Positions 1 through 11,138 of a stretch of 64,000 bases of DNA are shown here, in pieces. Position 1 is the first letter of the stretch; each line of letters opens with the position of its first letter. This DNA comes from Diphasiastrum complanatum (Eukaryota; Streptophyta; Lycopodiopsida; Lycopodiales; Lycopodiaceae), in assembly GCA_029204225.1 (NCBI GenBank), contig CM055092.1:13086476-13150475 (forward strand), read 5' to 3'. Both the position numbers and the translations under genes were made by a program. The notes beneath the pieces are model-generated. The model was given only the letters and a program-made list of their open reading frames with translations, searched no databases and was not told where the DNA came from.

Positions 1-1624
1 TGATTACAAGAACTACTTAAGCCACTACCAGTGGCTTCTAGTTTGTTGTCTCCTTCGTCCGTGGAGTCTGTCCGTCCTGCTGGTACTTCGTTGATCTTGG
101 GTCACGAGGACGCGTCGATTTCATAGCCACCTTTGCAGCCGTAGATGAAGCTGTTATTGGTTGAGCTTCGGTCTTCGCTTGTGGATCGCAAGTGTTTTGA
201 CTTGTGGTTTCCTCTGGTTGCCTTCATTCGTTGTCCGGACGTTGCGGTTTGTGGTTCGTCGCGGTTTGCAATTTGTTGTGGTCTACGGTTTGTCGGCCTT
301 CGTCATCGTCGTCGTTTGTATGTGTCGGGGTGCGGTTGCGATAGTGGTGGTTTGCGGTTTGCGGTTTGTGGTTCATAAACTAGCAATGCTTTGTGGGTAG
401 AAACTTCAAGTTTCTTCAGAGAAAACTGTTAGACAACCAATCATCAGTGATCAGTATTAATGACAAAATAATAGAACTTGAAATAATAGAATCAAAGGAG
501 AATCAAGTTAAAATTACCTTTGCAAGATCAACATTCACTTGATGATTGTACCACTCAAAAAATCGTTTGGCATTGAGAAGCGCAAACCAACCACAACTGA
601 ACGAGTCATTCTGTTGTGGGCTCTAAAACATTGAAAAACTCATTCAATTAGACTAAGAACATGGTAACATACTATGAACAATATGGACAATGACTAAAAT
701 TTTGAATATTGACCTCAACGCTAACAATATTCATTTCTCCATGAGTGACATTTTCTCTAGGGAAATGTCTCATTATCTCCAGCAATAGGCCATTAACCTT
801 CTTGTGGGTGTCGATGGCAGAATTCATCTTTATACAGAACATGTAGTAAGGTCAAGGGAGCAGCAAGGAAGTGTTTTTCAAATTTACTTTACTTGTTCTA
901 TCTCATGTTTGGGGAGGACGTTACTTGTTTCTTCATAGCCCATACAATATGTGGGCTCAAGTGCTACTGGCTCTTCATCCACTTTGGCCCATTCAGCTAT
1001 AAGGCTTCTCTCTTGTGGTGCAATCCGAAGTAGTTCCCCGAGTGGTAAACACGGCTCGCTAGTAAATGTCTGAGCCTTTCAGTACGTGGTTCCTCGGGTT
1101 CCACCATTTGAAAAGGTGGTTCATGTTGATGCAACCGATCATTCTGATCAGTGCGCAGTGGTGAGCCCGCTTGCGGTTCCCGTTCGCCATCAGTTGGAGG
1201 TTGCGTGGGACTGTCCCTTTCTTGCTCTTTTTCCTCCGCTTGGGCTCTCTATACCTAGTGTCGTATTTTCTAGTATTGTCTTCTTTCTTCCCTCACATTC
1301 AGATATGGTGCTAAAGTTGAGGGTTGGTCGTTAGTGACCGAGGGTGGTGGTGAGGGAGCCACTTCTTTCCTCTTCTGTGCTCGCGTAACGGCTAACACAG
1401 GAGCATGGAATTTTTGCCTTTCCGGTGGCATCCACGCTAGAACTGCTGGTTGTTGTATCGCAATGAAGTTGAGAGGTGCACCAATTCTTGTAAGGGTGTC
1501 CATAACCGCATTCTCGACAGAAGGATGTATATTGTCCCTTGTAGGGACATTCCGCAATTCTGTGTCCTTCGCCGCATCCGTAGCAGCCGTAATTTCTTTC
1601 GACTTGATGCTGAGTTTGGGCTGC
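1..1624 (-). repeat. Left arm of a long inverted repeat
   Basis: The reverse complement of this stretch is found at about 18953-20628, with scattered substitutions and a short deletion near 1480 in this copy. Both arms carry the second zinc-knuckle pair of a gypsy gag, the gag C-terminal region, three exons of a C48-type protease and a low-complexity tail rich in the word AACCGCAAACC. The left arm runs off the window, so its outer end is not visible. On its inner side it continues into the rest of gag, whereas the right arm stops at the zinc knuckles. The right arm is therefore the partial copy. Identity was judged by eye and is high, roughly nine bases in ten or better. Confidence 0.9.
303..830 (-). 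pseudogene. C48 (ULP1-like) cysteine protease C-terminal fragment, left-arm copy
   Basis: Three open segments joined by GT-AG introns read as the end of a ULP1/SENP-type peptidase. The segments are about 827-714, 622-518 and 425-303, with a TGA at 305-303. The middle exon opens with PQQNDSFSCGWF, which matches the family signature PQQxNxxxCG around the catalytic cysteine. The first segment has an IDTHKK stretch where the catalytic aspartate normally lies. The upstream part with the catalytic histidine was not found, so this is a fragment or depends on unseen sequence. The introns are about 91 and 92 bases. On the minus strand it directly follows the gypsy gag C-terminal region. The family call rests on the cysteine motif; fusion to gag is inference. 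Confidence 0.55.
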
Positions 1625-2858
1625 ATAGGCCGTAAAATATTCATTTATGGCATGATCCATAAATGGTTCATCTAGTCCGTACTATTGTTGTTGCTCAGGT
1701 TGAGATGGTACTTGCAGCTCTGGTTCTGCTGCTGTCAGATTTATATGAGCCCCTTATTGATGGCCCTGGTGGTGTAGGTAAGGCCATACGCTGTTGCTGA
1801 TTTGGTGCGTCGTACCTTGGTGCCGCGTTTAGTGCCCCTTGATGGTATGGATAAGAAGTCTGATAAGGACTTCTCTTCTGTTGAACAATCCGGGGGTTAA
1901 ACGGGTAAAATGTCGTATCGTGCGATGTTGCATTGCACAGATGGCAGAATCTATTGTCAGTCTCAGATTTTTCTTTAGGACTGGACACTCGTTCGTTGTA
2001 TGGTTTTGCATGCACACTGAATACCATACATTCTCCCTTCGTGGATACTGTAGTTGGTTTGGTTTCGGTTGATGTGGCGTTACTGCTACAGCTCCCTGTA
2101 AGGCTTTCAGTTTTTGGTCAAACTGCGCCGTAAGTTTCTCCATCTGTTGTTTGTGTAATTTTGTCATTTGCTCCAACAGTAGTTTTGTGGATAGAGCGGA
2201 TGCGTTTGATGATGACGATGCTTTCGAGGGAGTAGGAGTGTGGGTGGATGGATATTCTTCATCAGATCCCTCGTCCTCTTCCCTGATGGCATCTTTCATA
2301 GCTTCTTACAGAGTAGCGTACTGTTCCCGTCGTTTCAGTTCTCTTCTGATGTTTTGTGGTAGTCCGGCTACGAACCACATGATCACCGCATGATCGGGAG
2401 TTAGGGCTACAATGCACTTGAATCGTAGATGTTTGACCCGTTCAATATAGTCCTTGACTCTTTCTCGTTTTCTCATTTTGACTCTACTCAGCAAGAGAAA
2501 TGGGTCTTCCAAGAACTTCCTTGGTTTAAAGCACGTAATGAGAGGCGCTTTAACCGCTTCCCAGGTGGATTTTTCTTCCTCTGGCAGGTTGAAAAACCAA
2601 TCCTGAGCCACTACCAATAAGGACATGAGAAACAACATCAGCTTTTCCGCAGGTGTTTGTTCGTCGTAGATTTCACAGGCTTGCTTGTAGATCTGGAGGA
2701 ATCGTATGAGATCTGATGATCCGTCGTATTTTGGTATTTCCATCCAAGGTGCTCTCCTAACTGCTTGCAAGGGAGCAACAGGTACGGGTTGGCCCATTGA
2801 ATCCATTGGTGCTGGTTCCAATTATGCCTCTTGTTGCACAGCTGCTAATCTGGTAAAG
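912..2858 (-). pseudogene. Gypsy gag with four zinc knuckles, tandem copy B
   Basis: This is a degenerate capsid/nucleocapsid gene of a Ty3/gypsy retrotransposon, which would form the cytoplasmic particle and bind the genomic RNA. The gag core reads open from 2821 to 2306, with WMEIPKYDGSSD near its start and RVKDYIERVKHLRF inside. A CAA-to-TAA stop then interrupts it. A coiled-coil-like, Lys/Gln-rich segment follows at about 2200-2120. The first zinc-knuckle pair lies at about 2030-1925; its first knuckle is mutated. A Pro/Gln-rich linker comes next, then a second pair (CYGCGEGHRIAEC and FCRECGYGHP) at about 1600-1480. Several frame changes break it. It lies directly downstream of copy A in the same orientation. 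No gypsy protease, RT or integrase follows. Confidence 0.8.
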
Positions 2859-2897
2859 TAATGTTGTGTTCCTCACTTTCCTATGATGTCCTGATGT

Positions 2898-4865
2898 GGA
2901 GGACGTTACTTGTTTCTTCATAGCCCATACAATATATGGGCTCAGGTGCTACTGGCTCCTCATCCGCTTTGGCCCATTCAACTATAAGGCTCTTCGCTTG
3001 TGGTGCAATCCGCAGTAGTTCCATGAGTGGTAAACTAACACGACTCGCTAGTAAAAGTTTGAGCCTTTCAGTGCGTGGGCTCGGGCTCCACCATTTGAAA
3101 AGGTGGTTCATGTTGATGCAACCTATCATTCTGATCAGTGCGCAGTGATGCACCCGCTTGTGGTTCTCGTTCGCCGTCAGTTGGAGGTTCCGTGGGATTG
3201 TCCCTTTTTTGCTCTTTTTCCTTCGCTTGGGCTCTTTGTACCTACTGTCGTATTTTCTGGTACTGTCTTCTTTCTTCCCTCACATTCAGATATGGCGCTG
3301 AAGTTGAGGGTTGGTCATCAGTGACCGAGGGTGGTGGTGAGGGAGCCACTTCCTTCCTCTTCTATGCTCACGTAACGGCTAACACAGGAGCATGGAATTG
3401 TTGCCTTTTCGGTGGCATCCACGCTAGAACTGCTAGTTGTTGTATCGCAATGAAGTTGAGAGGTGCACTAGTTCCAGGTCTCAATGGACAATTCTTGTAA
3501 GAGTGTCCATAACCGCATTCTCGACAGAAGGATGTATATTGTCCCTTGTAGGGACATTCCGCAATTCTGTGTCCTTCGCCACATCCGTAGCAGCCGTAAT
3601 TTCTTCCACCTTGACACTGAATTTGAGTTGCATAGGCCGTTAAATATTCATTTATAGCAAGATCCATAAATGGTTCATCTTGTCCATACCATTGCTGCTG
3701 CTCAGGTTGAGGTGGTACTTGCAGCTCTGGTTCTGCTGCTGTCAGATTTATATGAGCCCCTTGTTGATGGCCCTGGTGGTGCAGGTAAGGCCATACGTTG
3801 TTGCTGATTTGGTGCACCGTACCTTGGTGCCGCGTTTGGTGCCCCTTGATGATATGGATCAGAAGTATGATAAGGACTTCTCTTCTGTTGAACAATCCGG
3901 GGGTTAAACGGGCAAAATGCCGTATCGTGCGATTTTGCATTGCACAGATGGCAAAATCTATGTGTCAGTCTCAGATTTTGCTTTAGGACTGGACACTCGT
4001 TCGCTGTATGGTTTCGCGTGCACACTAAACACCATATATTCTCCCTTCGTGGATACCCTAGTTGGTTTGGTTCCGGTTGATGTGGCGTTACTGCTATAGC
4101 TCCTTGTAAGGCTTTCAGTTTCTGGTCAAACTGCGCCGTAAGTTGCTCCATCTGATGTTTGTGTAGTTTTGTCATTTGCTCCAACAGTAGTTCTGTGGAT
4201 AGAGCGGATGCGTTTGATGATGACGATGCTATCGAGGGAGTAGGAGTGTGGGTGGATGGATATTTGTCGTCAGATCCCTCGTCCTCTTCCCTGATGGCAT
4301 CTTCCATAGCTTCTTACAGAGTAGCGTACTGCTCCCGTCATTTCAGTTTTCTTTTGATGCTTCGTGGTAGTCCGGCTAGGAACCACATGATCACCGCATG
4401 ATCGGGAGTTAGGGCTGCACTGCACTCGAATCGTAGATGTTTGACCCGTTCAATATAGTCCCTGACCCTTTCTCGTTTTCCCATCTTGACTTTACTCAAC
4501 AAGAGAGGGTCTTCTAGGAACTTCCTTGGTTTAAAGCGTGTAATGAGAGCAGCTTTAACCGCTTCCCAGGTGGTCTTCCTCTAACAAGTTGAAAAACCAA
4601 TCCTGAGCCACTGCCAATAAGGACATGGGAAATATAGATTTCACAGGCTTGCTCGTAGTTCTGGAGGAATCGGATGAGATCTGATGATCCGTCGTATTTT
4701 GGTATTTCCATCCGAGGTGCTCTCCGGACTGCTTGCAAGGGAGTGACGGGTTCGGGTTGGCCCATTGGGTCCATTGGTGTTGGTTTCGGTTCTGCCTCTT
4801 GTTGCACAGCTGCTAATCTGGGAAGGTGTGGTGCTTGATTTGCTATCCTTTGTGCTATTGATCAT
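2898..4865 (-). pseudogene. Gypsy gag with four zinc knuckles, tandem copy A
   Basis: This is a second copy of the same gag, repeated head to tail with copy B at a spacing of about 1985 bp. Its N-terminal part is readable at 4807-4640, then a deletion of about 35 bases after CEIY shifts the frame. From 4307 to 3702 the middle region is open. It contains the coiled-coil-like helix and the first knuckle pair, CLVCTRNHTANEC (CX2CX3HX4C) and CHLCNAKSHDTAFC (CX2CX4HX4C). From 3940 to 3368 another frame carries the second pair, CYGCGEGHRIAEC and CRECGYGHSYKNC, ending at the AVT of a typical AVTRAQ gag boundary. The C-terminal acidic region continues to about 2900. This copy adjoins the leader and primer site, so it is the one in the normal gag position. 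Confidence 0.8.
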
Positions 4866-6105
4866 CTCGATCTCAAATTCATCCGATGGTGGGTTCCAAG
4901 ATAGTTGGATCTTGCTTGTACAGTGGAATGCAGTCTGGTTCTAAGGATCTGATCAATCTGATCGGCCTGAAGTGAAATTTAGGCCTTTTACAGTGGTTTT
5001 TCCTTGATAACTTCTTACTCCTTGCACTGATTGACCTGAGATTTTGACAGTAGCTGGATCTGGTGCAGATCTTTCCACTGATCTAGTCTGCGAGGGTTCT
5101 CTTGTGTGAGGGTTGGCTGTGCGAGGGTTTTTTAGCTGTTTTTGTAGATAAAAAACTTGATATCTCTTAGATCTTTAGGAAGTAACTCTCTCAAAGATCA
5201 TAGTAGCTGGATCTGGGTCAGATCTCACTATGGAATTCTCTGCGAGAGTTAAATCTCGCACTAAGTGAAATTTTCACTGTATGCAAGGGTTCAGAACCAC
5301 TATTTTGGCTTGATCTTCACCAAATCTCAAAACTAACTCTCACAAGCTCCATCACTGATGTAAATCAACATTCTGAATTGATTGAGAGGGTCTGCGAGAG
5401 TTCTTACTGGAAGGATTTGCTGGATCTTCACTTTTTAGTGATTTTTTAGCACTTAAACCCAATTTCCTGCTCATTGGAATCAAACTAACTCTCGCAGGCT
5501 CTTCTGTGTCTTTGTCTCTATGAGATGGAACTTTAAAATCCTCTACGAGAGTTCATGCCCACTGGAACTGAAAATTTTGGTGTCTGCGAGGGTTCTTTGG
5601 TACTTTCCCGTCTTTTTTTCACTGGGAACTCTCGCACAAGCACTCAGACATTGAACTAACTCTCGCAAGCTTCTCTGTGTCCTAGTCTCACTGAGATAAA
5701 ACTTCAGAGGGGTCTGCGAGAGTTCTGGTGAAGATTTGAATTTTTTTGGATTTTTTCAAGGGTTTTTTGAATTTTTTATGATTTTTCTCTGATTTTTGCA
5801 ATCTGCTTAAAACTAATGCTTGCAGGCTTCTATGCAGGTCTGAGCCTAAAAATCTGATGAGATTTTAGGCTCTTTTTCCCTTCAAAATACAGATTGGTGT
5901 GTTTTTTGGGTTTTTTGGCTAGTTGGCTTGGGTTCCAAGCCCTTAGAGGCTGTTCAGGGCCTCCTCTACCCTCTCACACCTCCTCTGCTGGCTGTGAACA
6001 GTCCAAACACAACAAAAAACAGAAAACTAACTCTAAATCTACCTAAAACTACTCTAAAAAGCAAGAAAATAGCTAAAATGCAACTACACTAGTTAGTGGA
6101 AACCT
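4866..6105 (-). other. Gypsy element leader with inverted motif array
   Basis: This non-coding leader lies between the primer site and gag. Between 5089 and 5723 it carries at least eleven copies of a 10-base word, TGCGAGAGTT or its G-variant, in alternating orientation (AACTCTCGCA on the other strand). One adjacent pair at 5241-5260 forms a short hairpin. The same array is present in the second copy of this leader at 47560-48860. No open frame is evident. Confidence 0.75.
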
Positions 6106-6125
6106 ATCCCCGACAACGACGCCAC
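6106..6125 (-). promoter_or_regulatory. Primer binding site, tRNA-Asp type
   Basis: Directly inside the LTR end, the minus strand reads TGGCGTCGTTGTCGGGGAT. This resembles the TGGCGCCGTTGCCGGGGA site, complementary to the 3' end of plant tRNA-Asp, that is used by Athila/Tat-type gypsy elements. Two or three positions differ. It fixes the element's orientation as minus strand and the LTR boundary at 6126. Confidence 0.75.
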
Positions 6126-6787
6126 TGTAGGGTCGAAGATCTTGCTTAGTATAGCTCTCCCGCCTGTCAACAAGGGTTAGTTCACTGGATAGGTACCTAA
6201 CTATGCATAGATGCTACTTTTAGTTAGTTTTCTACTTTCTGTCTAACTCTACCTCCCCTAACACTACTCACACTAACTCTACTCCCCTAACTAACTTCAT
6301 CATGATTGTTGGTAAAGAGCAACGATACAATAGAAGAGGAAGAAGAAGGAGAAGAGAGAAAGAGAGAGAGATGAGATGGAGGTTAGCTCAAATGCTCAAT
6401 TTCATTGTTTATGGAAAAACCTTAACTAGCATAAACAAAAAAGCATGGAAAATGGAAAAAACAAGCAACCACAACAATAGCATAAGCAAGAGTGATTAGT
6501 AAGTGAGGATGCTTGAGCTCTTAAAATGATAGAGTCTACTCCTCTCTATTAAACATGCAAATAGAGTACAAATGGTGCCTTTTTATAAAATGGGGAAGGC
6601 CCTTGCCCCAAAATCCTATTGGCTAATATTTACATTGATCCTATCCCTTAAAAATGACTTTGGGCCTCTAGTTTTATTTTAATTCAAAGGCCCAAGTCTA
6701 TTTTATTTTATTTACAACTTAACCTTGCGTGTTCATTGGGCCATGGGCTTATACGCGCAGGATGCCATGCCCTCGCAACACATTTTA
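6126..6787 (-). repeat. Gypsy 5' LTR, truncated
   Basis: This matches the complete LTR at 48881-49759 from its TGTAGGGTCGAAGATC end through the GA tract (about 6333-6380) and the conserved GCATG/GGCCATGG segments. Similarity is lost after about 6787, so the far 90-100 bases, including the CCCCAACA end, are missing or replaced. On the minus strand this is the 5' LTR of the element whose leader and gag lie to the left. Confidence 0.8.
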
Positions 6788-8306
6788 GTGGTCGATTTTA
6801 TTTATTTACAGTGGCACATTGGCAAAGACCAACCTTCCCCTCCTAGAGGACTAGAGTTGGAGACCAGTCGATCAGGTATCCAAGGGGGTGTTAATGTCAC
6901 AAAAAGTACATAATGATCAAGCATGCAAAGAACTTAAAGGGCAAATTCATATGTTGCACATAAGTAGGTGGGAAGCAGACCAAGATGGGAAATAATAATT
7001 ATGTGGATGGCATGTGACTCTAGCTATAGGAGGAGAGAACATTTGTTGGTACACATCCACAGACAAGAATACACCCTACCCTAAAGTGAATTAATATACT
7101 ACAATAAAGTAAAACTAACCTTTAGTGCTATGAACTCGGGCCAAGACTTGAGAGCTCTTTAATAAAATAAATGGTTTCTAGGCATCTAGATTTTCCATAG
7201 AGAGCAATATTTTGATCTCCTAATGCCTGGAGGAAATCTCTTGCAAAAAACAAAAATCCTTCGAAGTGTAAGCACTTTATAATGCTTCAAAAAGAAATAA
7301 ATCCAGATTGCTTTGCTTTGTAAATAGCATAAGATATACTTCTATGATTAGATTTGGAAATATTTCTACTCTTATCCATACTAGGTTTCTTGGTCTATGG
7401 TGGGTCAACGATCTTGTGGGTAGAAAAATGAATTTAAAAAAAAAAAAAGGCATGGTAATTGCCAAAAAGAACAATCAACAAGCCTCTTGTCCAAAAGTCC
7501 ATGTGGCAAATCACTCGAATTGACAAAAAATCCAAGATTTAAGTTAAAGGGGGGTGGTATATAGAGAGAGGCTATTCTAATTTTTCATGGCTCTTTATCC
7601 AGCCAGTTGCTAGTTTATCTCGAAGGTCGTATTGCAATAGTTTCACTTTGATTGAGTTCCTAAGGCATAAGTTTTTGAACAATGTGATTTTCATTGAAAG
7701 AGAAATATGGCAAGAATATAAAAAGCTGTAACTACTAAATGTCTCTTGCATAAAAGGTGCTCAGCCGACATGCCTAACACGGGGCTCAGGTCTTCATACG
7801 TATCTAACAAACTCTCCAAAGATCATGAATTCTGTTTGGTGACAACTTCCTCCCAAAATTCATTAGCTTCTTATGTAGTTTTAATGATAGTAGTACAAGA
7901 CATATAATTGACTAGCATAAGAGTTTGTGCATAAGACTTGAATTTTTATGATGTTGTATGGTTATAAATGATATATAGCAATCATTTTCACTCCTAATAA
8001 GTTGGCATAAGTTTCTCACACCAACTATTGGCATTACACAAGCAAATGCATGAACAATATTGTTGATCATGATGCCAAGAACATGCATCAAGACGCATAT
8101 ATTATAACTTTATGATTGCACAAAGATGATTTACAAGATTCCTTGTCTTCAAAGGTTGGCCCAATAACTCTTTCTCGTTATCAAGGTAGGACTTGGGCCA
8201 TTGAATCAATTTTTTATGTTTACAATCAATTGAGACTACTTTCATCACAAACAATTAGATATTTAGAATGTGACAAGTCACCTAAGAAAGCAGGTCACGG
8301 TGTCGC
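6788..8306. other. Intergenic, no gene recognised
   Basis: There is AT-rich sequence between the truncated gypsy LTR and the 3' end of TIM14. Short open frames here show no recognisable protein. The part nearest 8306 should include the TIM14 3' UTR, but I see no clear AATAAA on the minus strand close to the stop. Confidence 0.5.
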
Positions 8307-8685
8307 TTAGAAAGCAGAGCCACTCCCTCTAGTTTGTCGAAGCAAGACATCCTTAGCCTCATTGATCTTCGAGGCTAGATAGTCACTTCCTCCCGCATCT
8401 GGATGGTTCGCCACCATTACCTTCCTATGTGCTTCCTTGACTTTCTCTTGTGAAACACTCTCTCTGTGTAAACAAAAAAAGCACAGATAGCATCTAAGAA
8501 CTATGCCAATTGGCTCACTCATGAACCTTGATGACGTAAGCAAACACAAAAACTCAATATGTAGCTATTTGAATGTACAAAAGGACCATGTCGGTGCCGA
8601 ATTTGTTACTCCCACCTTGATCATCAAGCATTCATTAATGCTTTAGTATTCATCGTCACAATCACAACATTCAACTTAGAAGAGA

Positions 8686-8722
<37 letters not shown>

Positions 8723-11073
8723 CTCCACCTATCAAATGAGAAAGTTGACTAATCAAATAGGAAGGGTACATCCCCTTTCAACTACCATATTTAACCAAAG
8801 GGGCTAACTTAATAGAAAGTACTTTTGATAATGTAAATGAACTCTTGGATCTATATGCAGCAAAAATTGATGTGTGCACAACCCAAGCTTGGCCAATAGT
8901 CCAACGAATTTTTCCCCTTGATGACAAGTTCATGAATCACCTATATTAGACTATCCTTATCCTCTTTAACAGTACCTAGATAAAATAAAATATGCCAAAC
9001 TTTCTTCCTCATTTCTTGATTGCCTTGGGACTGGTTTTTCTTGCACAAACAATAATGTTAGGCAACTGTCTCAAGTATGCAATCATACTCATCATTCGGG
9101 TTCACACCTGTGTCTTTTATTGTCCAATACTTTACTGCTGCAAAGATTGCTTCGAAATTGCTTGGATCATCTGCTGTTTTGACCAACTTTGATGCTTCGT
9201 ACTTCTTTGTTTTCATCTCATACCTCACAGAAGTAAGCTGTGACTTGTCTTCATACAGGTAATCAAAGATGTTTACAAAGACTTCACTTTGTAGCACTTT
9301 CTTTGTCGTCACAAATTCCACTCTCAAATGCATCATAAATTCAAAACATTTCATGGGTTTTAACATATTACTGCCAAATTACCCATCATAGATTACAACT
9401 TTTACCAGCATGTTGATTAGACATTACATGGACTACAACTTACAAGTAGTCTCTAACCAGCATGTTAATTAGACACTACTTTTTGTGCTCTCTTGTTAAA
9501 CTGCTTTTACTTCTCATTGGACTGTCCACACTAATCATCATCAAGTCGTTTCTTGACCGCTTGTCAAATCCCATAAATCAAGTGTTACCCATAAATTTGT
9601 AAGAAGTTTTTGCCAAGGAACCTGAAGTATATTTTCTAGTACCATAAGCACATCCATTTATACTCCCATTTTGCTTGATGAGTGAGAGCCCAAATAAAAA
9701 AAATTCAAAAAGCACGTTGCCTCTTCAAAACATCGAATAAAGATAAACGAGTATATTCTTACTGGCAACAACCCACTCAAGAGACAATTCTTCCTAAATA
9801 TACCTTACTCCCAAAATAAGAGCAGCTTCTCTTCGAGTCATAGTTGGCTGAAAACCTCCTTCATAGAATTTTCGCATACGGGGAACAGCAGGCCTTGCCT
9901 TAAATGCTTGCCATGCTTCAATTCCATATTTTCCAGCTAAAGCTGCGACTGCAACAGCCGCCCCAGCAAGTAAAGGAGTTGTCTGATACAACCACAAAAA
10001 GATGAGAACAGTGACTGACAAAAAAACATTCATCTCTTTTCTATTCTGATGCAAGAATGCATTCATGGGACAAAAATAATCAACATAGAAGACAGTGAAC
10101 AGAAAAATCCACTTTTCATTTCTTCCTTAAGACACAATATAGAACTGCCATTGTTAGGCTTAACTGTCTACCAAAAAACAAATTCCAAATAACAGAGATT
10201 ATACAAAGAATTTGAAGGTAATAATGTTTTCGTAGCATAATCACAGGAAAAGTTTGTGTATAGTATATAGAACAGCATATCTTCACAAGGAAGTCTTCAA
10301 CATAAAGAGTAGGGATCTTTAATTCTAAATCTTTACAATTTAGAATTGGAGAGACAACAGTTCACAAACCCAAGAATAATGAGATTGACTTTCAGTTTCT
10401 AGCTCCTATATAACAAGCTACTTGAAACCCAAGATTTTCTGCAAAAATTGTAGTAGAAAGCTCCCACTCAGTTGAATCAACGCAACGCCCAACTTGATCA
10501 TCCTCTTTCACCAAGTTCTTTAGAAATCTGCAACTGCCATATCCTAAGTTCCAAGTAATTTTATATTATTTTGAGAGCAGAAGTTCTCTCCAACAAAATG
10601 ATACTGTATATCGATATGCTATTTTGTGCATGGTGTAGAGTTATTTTTTGAAAGAGAAATGCAATCTTAATTAAATGCATGAATTGTAGTTGGAGTTGTT
10701 GCTCAAATCTTTGTGTCAGTGAGCAGCTTCCTTATCCAAATGGTTCCATTTTAGCTTGTTTAAAAGCCATATATTCAACTTAGTTGTTGATAATAAAACA
10801 TTGAAATGCCTTTTGCTGCTCCAACCAGCCAAGTGAGAAAAATGGCTGGAGGTTAAGAATCAATTGTCAACATTTCCAACCCAATCTACATTGACTTAAC
10901 CATGTGACTGAATTGTTGAATTTCAGCATCCATTAAAATCCAACCTAGTGTTTCATCGAATCGCGTTTCAATCAACAAAGCGCCGTTTCGAAATGGACCA
11001 TTCAAATCGAATTCTGCTGGCCCGAGCCCGAGAACCGTGCCAATGGGCTATTTTGTGCGACAGAGACAGAGAC

Positions 11074-11138
<65 letters not shown>

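Noticed and set aside
145-400. Two overlapping frames of 77 and 79 codons, rich in Val/Cys/Gly
   Set aside because: They are translations of the low-complexity complement of the AACCGCAAACC-rich tail. The inverted copy has the same frames on the other strand. No gene evidence.
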